A stretch of DNA of 64,000 bases. It comes from Acidipropionibacterium acidipropionici (GTDB lineage: Bacteria > Actinomycetota > Actinomycetes > Propionibacteriales > Propionibacteriaceae). Below the pieces are notes generated by a model. That model searched no databases. It was not told where the DNA came from and saw only the letters and a list, made by a program, of their open reading frames with translations. This document shows, one piece after another, positions 26,826-34,534 of the stretch. Made by a program: the position numbers and the translations under genes. Numbering within the stretch: the stretch's first letter is position 1; every line of letters starts with the position of its first letter. Location: assembly GCF_001441165.1 (NCBI RefSeq), contig NZ_CP013126.1, positions 310,001-374,000 of the forward strand, written 5' to 3'.

Positions 26826-26908
26826 GCGCGAGTGGCGGAATGGCAGACGCGCTGGCTTCAGGTGCCAGTGTCCCTTGGGACGTGGAGGTTCAACTCCTCT
26901 CTCGCGCA
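26826..26908 (+). tRNA. tRNA-Leu (anticodon CAG)
   Basis: Acceptor arms GCGCGAG and CTCGCGC pair over 7 bp. The anticodon stem CTGGC/GCCAG encloses loop TTCAGGT, giving anticodon CAG. A long variable arm (GTGTCCCTTGGGACGT) marks a class II tRNA, and the T-arm contains GGTTCAACTCC. CCA is not encoded. An AT-rich stretch with GTGCTATTTT about 35 nt upstream is a plausible promoter -10, and a hairpin terminator follows. Confidence 0.96.
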
Positions 26909-26920
26909 CAGCAGGAGAGC

Positions 26921-26948
26921 CCCGCCGATCAGGCTTCTGATCGGCGGG
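26921..26948 (+). terminator. Terminator after tRNA-Leu
   Basis: A 12-bp perfect stem (CCCGCCGATCAG with CTGATCGGCGGG), GCTT loop, followed by ACTTTCC. It begins 12 nt after the tRNA. Confidence 0.88.
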
Positions 26949-27027
26949 ACTTTCCGCATCCGGAGGACAGATCCCGGCGACTCTCCGCGTAGGCTCGACG
27001 ACGAGGCCACGACGTCAGGAGGATCTG

Positions 27028-27888
27028 TTGAAGTACCGCAATCTGGGCCCCTACAAGGCCAGCGCCATCTCCTACGGCAACATGCCGCTGTCGATCGAGG
27101 GGCGCCCCGACCGCGCCACCGCCATCGACGTCATCCACGCAGCGCTGGACGCCGGCGTCACCCATATCGACACCGCCTGGGCCTACTACCCCTCCGGCGA
27201 GGAGCCGCAGTACGGCGAGGGGCTGGCCGCCGAGGCGCTGCGCACCTGGGACGGCGACCGGTCGGCGATCTCCATCGCCACCAAGGTGGGCCACTACCGC
27301 AACTTCACCGACGGCAAGCCCACCTGGGCCGTCGACGACGAGCCCGAGCACCTCAAGGAGCGGGCCCACGAGTCCGCCCGCGCGCTCGGCGTCGAGACCA
27401 TCGACCTGCTCTACTCCCACCGCCCCTCCCCCGACGTCCCCTACGAGAAGGTGATCGGCGCCCTGGCCGACCTGCTCGACGAGGGCCTGACCCGGACCGT
27501 CGGCATCTCCAACGTGAACCCGGATCAGATCCGGCTGGCCCACCGAATCCTCGGCGACCGTCTGGTGGCGGTGCAGAACCAGTTCTCGCCGGGCTTCCGC
27601 AGCTCCGAACCCGAGATCGACGTCACCGGGGAACTGGGCCTGGCCTTCGTGGCCTGGAGCCCGCTTGGCGGATACCGCAAGCCCCTCGACGAGCCGAAGT
27701 TCGCCCCCTTCCAGAAGATCGCCGACGCCCGTGGAATCTCCCGCGCGCAGGTGATCCTGGCTTGGGAGCTGGCCCGGGCCCCGCATGTGATCCCGATCCC
27801 CGGCTCCCACCGCACCGCGACGATCCTGGACTCCCTCAAGGCGGCCGACCTGGAACTCACCGACGCCGAGCTCGCCTCTCTCGGCTGA
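27028..27888 (+). CDS. Aldo/keto reductase
   Basis: A 286-residue NADP-dependent reductase. Catalytic residues are seen as Asp in THIDTAWAYYP with Tyr nearby, Lys in IATKVGHYR and His in LLYSHRPSPD; the cofactor-binding end is VIPIPGSHRTATI. It is more distant from the AKR at 13071 than two AKR5 proteins would be and fits the YajO/IolS-like branch. The TTG start is supported by AGGAGG five bases upstream. Substrate unknown. A textbook terminator follows. Confidence 0.87.
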   Translation: MKYRNLGPYKASAISYGNMPLSIEGRPDRATAIDVIHAALDAGVTHIDTAWAYYPSGEEPQYGEGLAAEALRTWDGDRSAISIATKVGHYRNFTDGKPTWAVDDEPEHLKERAHESARALGVETIDLLYSHRPSPDVPYEKVIGALADLLDEGLTRTVGISNVNPDQIRLAHRILGDRLVAVQNQFSPGFRSSEPEIDVTGELGLAFVAWSPLGGYRKPLDEPKFAPFQKIADARGISRAQVILAWELARAPHVIPIPGSHRTATILDSLKAADLELTDAELASLG

Positions 27889-27916
27889 GCCCCTCACCCG
27901 AGCCCCCATCCACAAG

Positions 27917-27947
27917 AACCTCCCGATCCCCGGATCGGGAGGTTTTT
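27917..27947 (+). terminator. Rho-independent terminator
   Basis: The stem AACCTCCCGATCC/GGATCGGGAGGTT runs straight into a five-T tract, 28 nt after the reductase stop codon. It is the clearest classical terminator in the window. Confidence 0.95.
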
Positions 27948-28162
27948 CATGTCTCGTCGAGCCCACGTTGTCGCCGCCCACATGTGTTTTGCTCAATCCT
28001 CAAACCCTCAAGTCTCACGTGAGGTTTAGGGTTATATCTCCTTGTCAACGCGGGATTGATAGGAGACTGCTGAGTTCTCTCAGAGTTCGCCGTAACATCA
28101 GCAGCGCCATTATCCAGTACTAGGTCGTGGCCGATCTGCCGCGGCGAACAGAAAGGACGACA
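27948..28162 (+). promoter_or_regulatory. AT-richer leader of the CHAP hydrolase gene
   Basis: This 215-bp stretch is clearly less GC-rich than its surroundings. It holds palindrome CTCACGTGAG flanked by AACCCT and AGGGTT arms, a TTGTCA hexamer and a TACTAG hexamer. Leaders of actinobacterial wall hydrolases often carry c-di-AMP (ydaO) riboswitches, but I could not recognise that aptamer here. It probably contains the promoter and an operator; details are unresolved. Confidence 0.4.
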
Positions 28163-29785
28163 ATGCGTCTTCCCCGCAGCAGTCAGCCATTGTCGCATCG
28201 CCTTCGCCGAGCCATCGGTGGTTCCGTGGTGCTCGCCCTGGTCGCCGGTGCCGCAGCCACCAGCACCGCGAGAGCCGAAACCCTCGACGAGAAGCAGCAG
28301 CGCCTCGAACAGGCACTGCAGACCTCCAAGGCCTCCCTGCAGAACAGCAAGGACGAGGCCGCCAGCACCCAGGACGACCTCACCACCTCCCAGACCCGGC
28401 TCTCCCGCCAGCAGCAGCTGCTCAGCCAGGCCACCGCCGACGTCACAGCGGCCAAGGCCCAGGATCAGCTGCTGGGCACCCGGCTGAAGAGCGCCCAGAC
28501 CGCGCTGGCGAAGGCCGACAAGGACGTCGCCGACGGGAAGGCCCGGCTGGACAAGGAGCGCAAGCGGTACACGACGTCGATGAACCGGCTCGTCCAGCAG
28601 TCCAGCCCGCTCCAGGGCCTCGCGCTCATCACCACCAACACCGACGCCGCCACCATGGCCCAGCGCGCCCAGTGGTCGCGGGTCGCGGTGAACGTGAGCC
28701 ACGACCAGGTCGACAAGGTCTCCCACCTGGTGACCACCCTCCAGACAGCGCAGAAGACGCAGGCCGCCGCCACCAAGCAGGCCGCCGAGCGCAAGAAGGA
28801 GTCGGCCGACCACCTGCGCACCACCACGAGCATCGAGTCGGAGGCCTCGGACGCCGCCGACGCCGTCGCCGCGACCGTCGCCCTCAACACCGCAGCCGCC
28901 GAGAACGCCAAGGCGCAGCTCGAGGCCGATCAGAACGCCACCGCGACCATCCAGGGGCAGATCGACACCACCGTCAAGCAGATCGCACAGGCCAAGGCCG
29001 AGGCCGAACGCAAGGCCGCCGAGGAGCGCGCCGCCAAGATCGCCGCCGCCAAAGCCAAGGCCGCGGCCGAACGCAAGGCCGCCCAGGAACGCGCCGCCAA
29101 GGCCGCCGCCGCCCAGAAGGCCGCCGCGGCACGGGCCGCCAAACTCGAGGCCCAGAAGGCAGCCCAGGAGAAGGCCCGGCAGGCCGCCGCGAAGCGCACC
29201 GCGGCCCAGAAGTCCGCCGCCAAGGCCGCCGCCGCGAGGGCCGCGGCCAAGGAGAGGGCGGCCAGGCAGAAGGCCAAGGCCGCCTCCAACCGGGCCGCGA
29301 AGGCCGCAGCAGCGGCCGAGCGCCGCAAGAACACCTCGAGCTCGAAGAAGTCGAGCTCCAGCGCCAAGAGGTCGTCGTACACCGCCGGCTCCTACTCCGC
29401 GGTCGCCAACTACAACGGCGTCGACCCGTGGGGCTTCTACTGGGGCCAGTGCGTGTCCTACGCCGCCTGGAAGGTCCGCACCACGACCTCCTGGTCGAAT
29501 TTCCAGAACTACACCAACGGGGTGCATTTCGGGAACGCCGTGAACTGGGGGTACGCCGCCCGCCAGATCGGCGTGCGCGTCGACACCCACCCGTCGGTCG
29601 GGTCGGTCGCCTGGCGCACCAGCGGATCGGCTGGCCACGTCGCCTGGGTCACCGCGGTGCACAGCGACGGGACGATCGACGTCTCCGAGTACAACTACCT
29701 GGTGTCCAGCGGATTCGACACCCGCAGTCACGTGGACTGGAGCGCCGGAGGATCCCAGGGGTTCGTGGGCTTCATCCACTTCTGA
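28163..29785 (+). CDS. Secreted CHAP-domain peptidoglycan hydrolase with coiled coil
   Basis: A 540-residue exported protein. The signal peptide (GGSVVLALVAGAAATSTARA) is followed by a long coiled coil (about residues 35-270), then about 130 residues almost entirely of Lys, Ala, Glu, Arg and Gln in short repeats, a Ser/Lys linker, and a C-terminal CHAP amidase/endopeptidase domain with Cys430 in YWGQCVSYAAWK and His492 in SAGHVAWV. The layout recalls PcsB- and RipA-type division hydrolases, in which the coiled coil restrains the enzyme; regulation by FtsEX here is only inference. Start ATG 28163 follows GAAAGGA. Confidence 0.9.
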   Translation: MRLPRSSQPLSHRLRRAIGGSVVLALVAGAAATSTARAETLDEKQQRLEQALQTSKASLQNSKDEAASTQDDLTTSQTRLSRQQQLLSQATADVTAAKAQDQLLGTRLKSAQTALAKADKDVADGKARLDKERKRYTTSMNRLVQQSSPLQGLALITTNTDAATMAQRAQWSRVAVNVSHDQVDKVSHLVTTLQTAQKTQAAATKQAAERKKESADHLRTTTSIESEASDAADAVAATVALNTAAAENAKAQLEADQNATATIQGQIDTTVKQIAQAKAEAERKAAEERAAKIAAAKAKAAAERKAAQERAAKAAAAQKAAAARAAKLEAQKAAQEKARQAAAKRTAAQKSAAKAAAARAAAKERAARQKAKAASNRAAKAAAAAERRKNTSSSKKSSSSAKRSSYTAGSYSAVANYNGVDPWGFYWGQCVSYAAWKVRTTTSWSNFQNYTNGVHFGNAVNWGYAARQIGVRVDTHPSVGSVAWRTSGSAGHVAWVTAVHSDGTIDVSEYNYLVSSGFDTRSHVDWSAGGSQGFVGFIHF

Positions 29786-29789
29786 TTGA

Positions 29790-29935
29790 GGCAGGGGGAC
29801 GACCCCCTTGCATCCCCCGAATCGGGGGCTCAGCCTCCCGCAGGTAGGCGTCGCTGGCCACCCGCAGCGGGTCGAGTCAGTGACCGGGTTCGACAGCAAA
29901 GGGTCAGGTCTGTTACCGGGTTCGGCCACGGACCT
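29790..29935. repeat. Dispersed repeat member after the CHAP gene
   Basis: It begins with GGGGGACGACCCCC, followed by a CCCCCG/CGGGGG hairpin, and continues with CCACCCGCAGCGGGT and the related pair GTCAGTGACCGGGTTCG and GGTCTGTTACCGGGTTCGG. These blocks align with the tails of the repeats at 43623 and 17678. Confidence 0.6.
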
Positions 29936-29944
29936 TGTGGGGTG

Positions 29945-30014
29945 GCTTTGCGCCCCGTCATCCTGCGTTGGCCCTCTAGCAACGGGCGAAAGGCAGCATG
30001 ACGGGACGCAAAGC
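29945..30014. repeat. Palindromic element, class B copy 2
   Basis: A 17-bp stem with one mismatch (29945-29961 with 29998-30014) encloses the core CGTTGGCCCTCT also present in copy 1 at 11041-11113. Arm bases differ from copy 1 in a paired manner (CCCC/GGGA against TCTC/GAGA), which preserves the stem. It lies in the 298-bp gap between the CHAP gene and the converging crcB operon. Confidence 0.75.
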
Positions 30015-30083
30015 AAGCTCACAGGGCACGGAATCCGCCAATGCGAGGACCGGAACCCCGAATGGCGATGGCGACCTCCGGCG

Positions 30084-30443
30084 TCACCCCAGAAGCATTC
30101 CGAGGGCGGCAGCCGCAGTTCCCAGCACGAGCATCCCGCCCGCGTGGAGAAGACCGGCACGGGCCCGGCCCGACAGGAAGAGCCGCGCCCCCTCGACCGA
30201 CGCGGTGCTGAAGGTGGAGTAGCCGCCGCAGAACCCGGTACCGATGACCGACGTCCATGACGCCGTCATCGTGTGATCGAGCCCCAGCCCGGTCGCCAGA
30301 CCGAGGATGAAGCACGCCGTGACGTTGATGACGATCGTCCCCATCGGCGTGTTGAGGCGGTTGTGCCGGGCGATCCAGGAGTCCACCAGGAACCGGGTCG
30401 CCGCCCCCGCTCCCCCGGCCAGGGATACGAACAGCCAGGTCAT
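30084..30443 (-). CDS. crcB: Fluoride channel CrcB/Fluc, second subunit
   Basis: A 119-residue, four-helix membrane protein that exports fluoride. The hallmark GFCGGYSTFSTAS (the phenylalanine-box helix) is present, with GGAGAATRFLVDSW near the N-terminus and INVTACFILGL containing the conserved Asn. Start ATG 30443 overlaps the upstream crcB by 4 bp. Gram-positive bacteria frequently have two adjacent crcB genes whose products form a heterodimer; the pair here fits that pattern. Confidence 0.93.
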   Translation of the reverse strand: MTWLFVSLAGGAGAATRFLVDSWIARHNRLNTPMGTIVINVTACFILGLATGLGLDHTMTASWTSVIGTGFCGGYSTFSTASVEGARLFLSGRARAGLLHAGGMLVLGTAAAALGMLLG

Positions 30444-30922
30444 CGGCCCTCCCCATCCATCGGACGCGCCCGGAAGACCTTGCGGGCCACCAGGATCCCG
30501 GAAGCCGCGCAGAGCAGCCCGGCGGCGACCGAGACCAGGGCGTACACGAGCCCGATCACCGGCGAGCCCCCTCCCAGCAGGCGGTCGGTCTCCACGGCGA
30601 AGGTCGAGTAGGTGGTAAATCCGCCGATCACCCCCGTGCCGACTCCCAGCCTGACGGCCTTTCGGGGCCCGACGTCATCGCCGGTGCGGGCCAGCCCCTC
30701 CAGGAGCAGGCCGAGCACCACCGAGCCGACAAGGTTGATCGTCAGCGTCATCACCGGGAAGTGCCCGTGATCGGCGCCGAACGCGCTCTCGAGCAGAGCC
30801 CTGACCAGTGTCCCGACGCATCCCCCGACGCCGACCAGTAGCGCCAGCGCCCACATGGGAGCCGGCCGACGAGCGGCGCCCCCTCCCCCACCACTGCTGC
30901 TGTTCCTCGTCACGGTCTCCAC
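30440..30922 (-). CDS. crcB: Fluoride channel CrcB/Fluc, first subunit
   Basis: A 160-residue Fluc channel protein with GVIGGFTTYSTFAVE and the conserved Asn in LTINLVGSVVLGLL. It carries an extra N-terminal stretch rich in Ser and Gly before the first helix. The GTG at 30922 overlaps the universal stress protein gene by 13 bp; an in-frame GTG at 30913 is an alternative. It forms an operon with the stress protein upstream and the second crcB downstream, behind a candidate fluoride riboswitch. Confidence 0.93.
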   Translation of the reverse strand: METVTRNSSSGGGGGAARRPAPMWALALLVGVGGCVGTLVRALLESAFGADHGHFPVMTLTINLVGSVVLGLLLEGLARTGDDVGPRKAVRLGVGTGVIGGFTTYSTFAVETDRLLGGGSPVIGLVYALVSVAAGLLCAASGILVARKVFRARPMDGEGR

Positions 30923-31467
30923 GGGGTCCCGGCATCCTTCCAGTCGACGACCTCGATGGGCACGGTGAGCACCGGCCGGTGCTGGTGGTGGGCCAGATGG
31001 TTCGAGACCGATCCCTCCGCCAACTCACGGATCCGGCGTCCGGGCCTGCTGGAGCGCGATCCGACCACGAAGACTGAGGCGTCCAGGGCGCGGGCCAGGT
31101 GGGTCAGGGCACGGTCGGGGCGCCCGGCCAGGTACCAGAGCCTCCACTCCACCGTCATCCCCGCGCCGTCGAATGTCGCGGCGGCCTGCTGCTCCAGCTC
31201 CTCGCGGGTGCGCCGCCAGTCGTGGGCCTCGGCGTCGGGATCGATAGGGGCGTGTCTGACCGTCCCGTCGCCGAACTCCTCGACCGCGTACCGATTGGTG
31301 TCCACGAAGGCCAGATGCACCGTGCCACCGCCCAGGGCCTCGGCCAGGCGTGCGGCGGTGACGGCCACCAGCGGATGCTGACCCGGCGAGAATCCGGCGA
31401 TCACCGGCCCGGATCTGAAATCGACCAGCCTCTCGAGTCCCGGCTGTGGGACGGACCGCTCCGCCAT
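30910..31467 (-). CDS. Universal stress protein family
   Basis: A single-domain UspA-like protein of 185 residues: PVIAGFSPGQHPLVAVTAARLAEAL at the N-terminus and the nucleotide-site region VFVVGSRSSRPGRRIRELAEGSVSNHL followed by HRPVLTVP. The ATG at 31467 follows AAGGTGG, preferable to the GTG at 31491. It is the first gene of the fluoride operon; USP genes are known neighbours of fluoride riboswitches. Its biochemical role in fluoride stress is not known. Confidence 0.88.
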   Translation of the reverse strand: MAERSVPQPGLERLVDFRSGPVIAGFSPGQHPLVAVTAARLAEALGGGTVHLAFVDTNRYAVEEFGDGTVRHAPIDPDAEAHDWRRTREELEQQAAATFDGAGMTVEWRLWYLAGRPDRALTHLARALDASVFVVGSRSSRPGRRIRELAEGSVSNHLAHHQHRPVLTVPIEVVDWKDAGTPWRP

Positions 31468-31510
31468 GCGACATCCACCTTCCGCGGGCACGATGCACCC
31501 GCCTCAACAG

Positions 31511-31550
31511 GGGCCGCGCCCGGTGCGCAGCGCGCCCGGGCATGCGGCCC
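31511..31550 (-). terminator. Strong hairpin between fluoride aptamer and stress-protein gene
   Basis: A nested stem (GGGCCGC/GCGGCCC outside, CCCGG/CCGGG inside) lies directly after the aptamer and about 45 nt before the ATG. It has no U-tract. The aptamer's closing strand GGGCCCT could alternatively pair with AGGGCC at the base of this hairpin, so it may be the expression platform. Confidence 0.5.
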
Positions 31551-31554
31551 TCCA

Positions 31555-31630
31555 CGAGACAGGGCCCATCAGCCGTGCGGCGGTTCGGAACCGGTCCTGT
31601 GACCATCGGTTCCCGGCGGGGTCCATCGCC
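31555..31630 (-). promoter_or_regulatory. Fluoride (crcB) riboswitch candidate
   Basis: Read on the minus strand, the sequence starts GGCGATGGACCCCGCC and ends AACCGCCGCACGGCTGATGGG, matching the conserved blocks of the fluoride aptamer (GGNGATGG..CC, AACCG-stem, CTGATG) in correct order and pairing. An additional hairpin GGAACCG/CGGTTCC is inserted in the joining region. It lies about 90 nt upstream of the stress protein-crcB-crcB operon, exactly where such a switch is expected. A TATACG -10-like hexamer lies about 40 nt upstream. Confidence 0.78.
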
Positions 31631-31760
31631 ATCGGAGGCCGCGGGCCTGTTCCTCCCGCCGACATCCGAGCCACAGCGTATACGAGAGATCTGCGGCCCT
31701 CGGACCCGTCCAGAACCAGCGGCCGCTCCGGCCCGCTCCCGGACTGCATAGAGTGACGCC

Positions 31761-33056
31761 ATGAACACATGGGCGGCCGAGGCGATCGCTGCAGCCGTCC
31801 TCCTCCTGGTGCTCGTCTTCGCGGTCATCCGCCCCAAGAACCTCCCGGAGGCCCTGCCCGCCGTCCCCGGCGCCCTCCTGCTGTGCCTGATCGGCGCGAT
31901 CAGCTGGTCCGAGGCCTGGTCCCAGGTGGCCCGGATGCTGCCGACCGTCCTCTTCCTGGCAGGCGTCCTCATGCTGGCCCACCTGTGCCAGGCCGAAGGG
32001 ATGTTCGACGCCGCGGGCCGGCTGATGGCCAGAGGCTCTCACGGCAGCCCGGTACGGCTGCTCGGCCTGGTCTTCGTCGTCGCATCGGTCACCACAGCCC
32101 TGCTGAGCCTGGACGCCACCATCGTGCTGCTGACGCCGGTGATCTTCACCACGGCGGCGAGAGTCGGCGCCAGGCCGAAACCCTTCATCTACGGCACCGC
32201 ACACCTGTCCAACTCGGCGTCCCTGCTGCTGCCCGTCTCCAACCTCACGAACCTGCTGGCGCTGAGCGCCGCGGGGATCTCCTTCCCGCGGTTCGCGGCC
32301 CTCATGGTCGGCCCCTGGCTGGTGGCGATCGGCGTCGAGTACGTGGCGCACCGGCGCTACTTCGCCACCGAGCTGTCGGTCTCGTCGGGGTACCCGGCCT
32401 CCTCGGGTACGATCCCCGGCACCGATGACGCCGGCCAGCCGGCGCCGGTCTTCTCCCTGGTGGTTCTGGGGCTGACCCTCGCGGGCTTCGTGGTGCTCTC
32501 GGTGCTGGGCGCCGAGCCCTTCTGGGCTGCTCTGGTCGGCGTCGTCGTGATCGGCGGCAAGCGATTGATCCGCGGAGACGGCTCGCGCCGGGATGAGCTC
32601 AAGGAGCTCGGGGCGGCCGCCAACCCGTTCTTCCTGCTCTTCGTGCTGAGCCTGTCGATCATCGTCGCCGCCGTCGTCGACCACGGCGTGGCGGCGGCGA
32701 TGCGCACCGTCGTGCCCGGCGACCAGAGCCTGCTCAGTCTTCTCATCCTGGTTCTCATCGCCGCTCTGCTGGCCAACCTGGTGAACAATCTTCCGGCCGT
32801 GCTGGTGATGCTCCCCCTGGTGGCCCCGGTAGGGCCGGTGGCCGTGCTGGCGGTGCTCATCGGCGTCAACGTCGGCCCGAACCTCACCTATGTCGGCTCC
32901 CTGGCGACCCTGCTGTGGCGCCGCATCGTGGCCGCCCACGACCACCGCACGAGCACCGGCGAGTTCACCCGCCTGGGGCTCATCACCGTCCCGATCTGCC
33001 TGGTGCTGTGCACAATGGCATTGAGCGCCGCCGCCTCTCTGATGGGAGTGAGCTGA
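31761..33056 (+). CDS. ArsB/NhaD-type (SLC13-like) ion transporter
   Basis: A 431-residue membrane protein with about 12 helices of the ion transporter superfamily. ANLVNNLPAVLVMLPL and IGVNVGPNLTYVGSLATLLWRR are the diagnostic duplicated motifs of ArsB-type arsenite permeases. No ars regulator or reductase is nearby. Its position divergent from the fluoride operon suggests an anion-related role, but substrate is uncertain. ATG 31761 lies 6 nt after TAGAGT (31749-31754), indicating a leaderless transcript that would not include a riboswitch. Confidence 0.82.
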   Translation: MNTWAAEAIAAAVLLLVLVFAVIRPKNLPEALPAVPGALLLCLIGAISWSEAWSQVARMLPTVLFLAGVLMLAHLCQAEGMFDAAGRLMARGSHGSPVRLLGLVFVVASVTTALLSLDATIVLLTPVIFTTAARVGARPKPFIYGTAHLSNSASLLLPVSNLTNLLALSAAGISFPRFAALMVGPWLVAIGVEYVAHRRYFATELSVSSGYPASSGTIPGTDDAGQPAPVFSLVVLGLTLAGFVVLSVLGAEPFWAALVGVVVIGGKRLIRGDGSRRDELKELGAAANPFFLLFVLSLSIIVAAVVDHGVAAAMRTVVPGDQSLLSLLILVLIAALLANLVNNLPAVLVMLPLVAPVGPVAVLAVLIGVNVGPNLTYVGSLATLLWRRIVAAHDHRTSTGEFTRLGLITVPICLVLCTMALSAAASLMGVS

Positions 33057-33058
33057 CC

Positions 33059-33568
33059 ATGAGAGTCCTCGCCTGGATCGCACCTGCCACCTGGCCGGCT
33101 GTCGTCGATGCCCTGCTCGAGCGCCACGGGGACGACGAGATCACGCTGGTCGCCGCGGCCGACGCCTACGCCGATTTCCCGCCCGGACGCCTCGGCGGGC
33201 TTCTGGGACGACGTCCCCCCAAGGCGGGCCCGAAGGAGTCCGAGCTGGCCTCCGAGATGGCTCGGGACCTGCTGCATCAGGCATCCGAGAGGCTGAGGGG
33301 CGACGCCTGGGCCACGGTGCTCATCGGCCCCACCGAGAGGGTGATCACCGAGGCCGCCGCCGACGCCGACCATCTGGTGATGGCCCGTGACGGCGACCGC
33401 AGCCGGCTGGGGCCGCCGAGCCTCGGCGATCACAGCAGGTTCGTCATCGACCACGCCCCGTGCACCGTCGAGCTGGTGTGGCCCGGGAAGGCCCCCGGGC
33501 TGGCGACTATCCCGCCTCCCCCCGACGACGCCCGCCAGCGTCAGCCCCGCGGCCGCAGCAACGCCTAG
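33059..33568 (+). CDS. Universal stress protein-like
   Basis: A 169-residue cytoplasmic protein with a UspA-like fold pattern: MRVLAWIAPATWPAVVDALLE, WATVLIGPTERVITEAAADADHLVMARDG and HAPCTVELVWPG. The ATG follows the transporter stop codon closely (within 5 nt), so the two are co-transcribed. Its last codon overlaps the stop codon of the converging LysR gene (shared CTAG). Divergent sequence means the nucleotide site is not clearly conserved. Confidence 0.75.
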   Translation: MRVLAWIAPATWPAVVDALLERHGDDEITLVAAADAYADFPPGRLGGLLGRRPPKAGPKESELASEMARDLLHQASERLRGDAWATVLIGPTERVITEAAADADHLVMARDGDRSRLGPPSLGDHSRFVIDHAPCTVELVWPGKAPGLATIPPPPDDARQRQPRGRSNA

Positions 33569-34449
33569 CTCATCAGGCTCAAGACCCTCCTCGCGCTATC
33601 GAGGAAGAGGCCGGGGGTGGACGCCGGATCCTGATCGGCGCGCCAGATCAGCCCGACCTCCCGCGTGCGCCTGGTCGTCAGTGGGATGAAGACGGCGCCG
33701 GGCAACTGCAGGTAGGGGTCGTCGGCCGGCAGCAGGGCCACGCCCACCCCGGAGACCACCAGCCCGGCCACGGTGGACAGCTCATCGGACTCGAATGCGA
33801 CATGGATGTCGACGCCCTCGTCGGCGGCGATCCCCTCCAGCAGGTCGCGGGAGTTGAATCCGGCCGGGGTGGAGATGAACGGTTCGGAGGCGATGTCGGC
33901 CAGCCGTATCCGGCGCCTGTGCGCCAGCCGGTGGTCGGAGGGCAGACAGGCGGCCATCGGCTGGCGCAGCACCTCGAGCCATCCGAGGTCCTCCCCCTCG
34001 GGGCGCGGGGAGCACAGTGCGACGTCGGCCTCGTCGTCGCGCACCCGGGCGATGAGATCGCGACCGATTCCCTGATGGAGGTGGATGTCGGCGCGGGGGT
34101 GGTCGTCGACGAAGCCGTGGATGAGTCGTGGCGCCAGCCAGGTGCCGAAGGAGTGCATGAAGTCGAAGCGCACCAGCCCGGTCTCCGGATCCAGCAGGCG
34201 GAGGACCTCGCTCTCAGCCAGGTCGAGCTGGATGACGGCGGCGCGGAGTCGGCGTCGCAGCGCGGCGCCGCGGGTGTTGAGCGTCAGGGACCGCCCGTGG
34301 CGATCGAACAAGGTGGTGCCGAGGCGCTGCTCCAGGCGCCCCAGACGCCGCGACAGGGTGGACTGCGGCATGCGGAGCTCAGCGGCGGCGTCGCCGATGT
34401 GTTCACTCTCCGCGAGGATGAGGAACCAGGAGAGGTCGTCCGACAGCAT
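33565..34449 (-). CDS. LysR-family transcriptional regulator
   Basis: A 294-residue LTTR. The N-terminal winged helix-turn-helix is AESEHIGDAAAELRMPQSTLSRRLGRLEQRLG, followed by TLFDRHGRSLTLNTRGAAL and the linker helix; the C-terminal two-lobe effector domain runs from about residue 90. It is divergent from the MFS gene at 34535 across 85 bp containing a palindromic LTTR-type box. The ATG at 34449 is chosen because the HTH starts within the usual distance. Confidence 0.92.
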   Translation of the reverse strand: MLSDDLSWFLILAESEHIGDAAAELRMPQSTLSRRLGRLEQRLGTTLFDRHGRSLTLNTRGAALRRRLRAAVIQLDLAESEVLRLLDPETGLVRFDFMHSFGTWLAPRLIHGFVDDHPRADIHLHQGIGRDLIARVRDDEADVALCSPRPEGEDLGWLEVLRQPMAACLPSDHRLAHRRRIRLADIASEPFISTPAGFNSRDLLEGIAADEGVDIHVAFESDELSTVAGLVVSGVGVALLPADDPYLQLPGAVFIPLTTRRTREVGLIWRADQDPASTPGLFLDSARRVLSLMS

Positions 34450-34462
34450 GCCCGCCAGACTA

Positions 34463-34477
34463 ATGCACAGAGTGCAT
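34463..34477. promoter_or_regulatory. Probable LysR-binding box
   Basis: The inverted repeat ATGCAC-AGA-GTGCAT is centred in the LysR-MFS divergent gap, 14 bp from the LysR start, as expected for autoregulation plus activation of the transporter. Confidence 0.6.
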
Positions 34478-34534
34478 GAGAACACGCGTTCATATGCATT
34501 TCCATTCGTGCAGCCGTGAGTCCACAGTATTCGG

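Noticed and set aside
27948-28162. c-di-AMP (ydaO) riboswitch before the CHAP hydrolase
   Set aside because: Position would fit, but none of the conserved aptamer blocks could be recognised.
31761-33056. True arsenic-resistance operon
   Set aside because: Only the transporter resembles ArsB; no arsR, arsC or arsA is nearby, and the adjacent operon is for fluoride.
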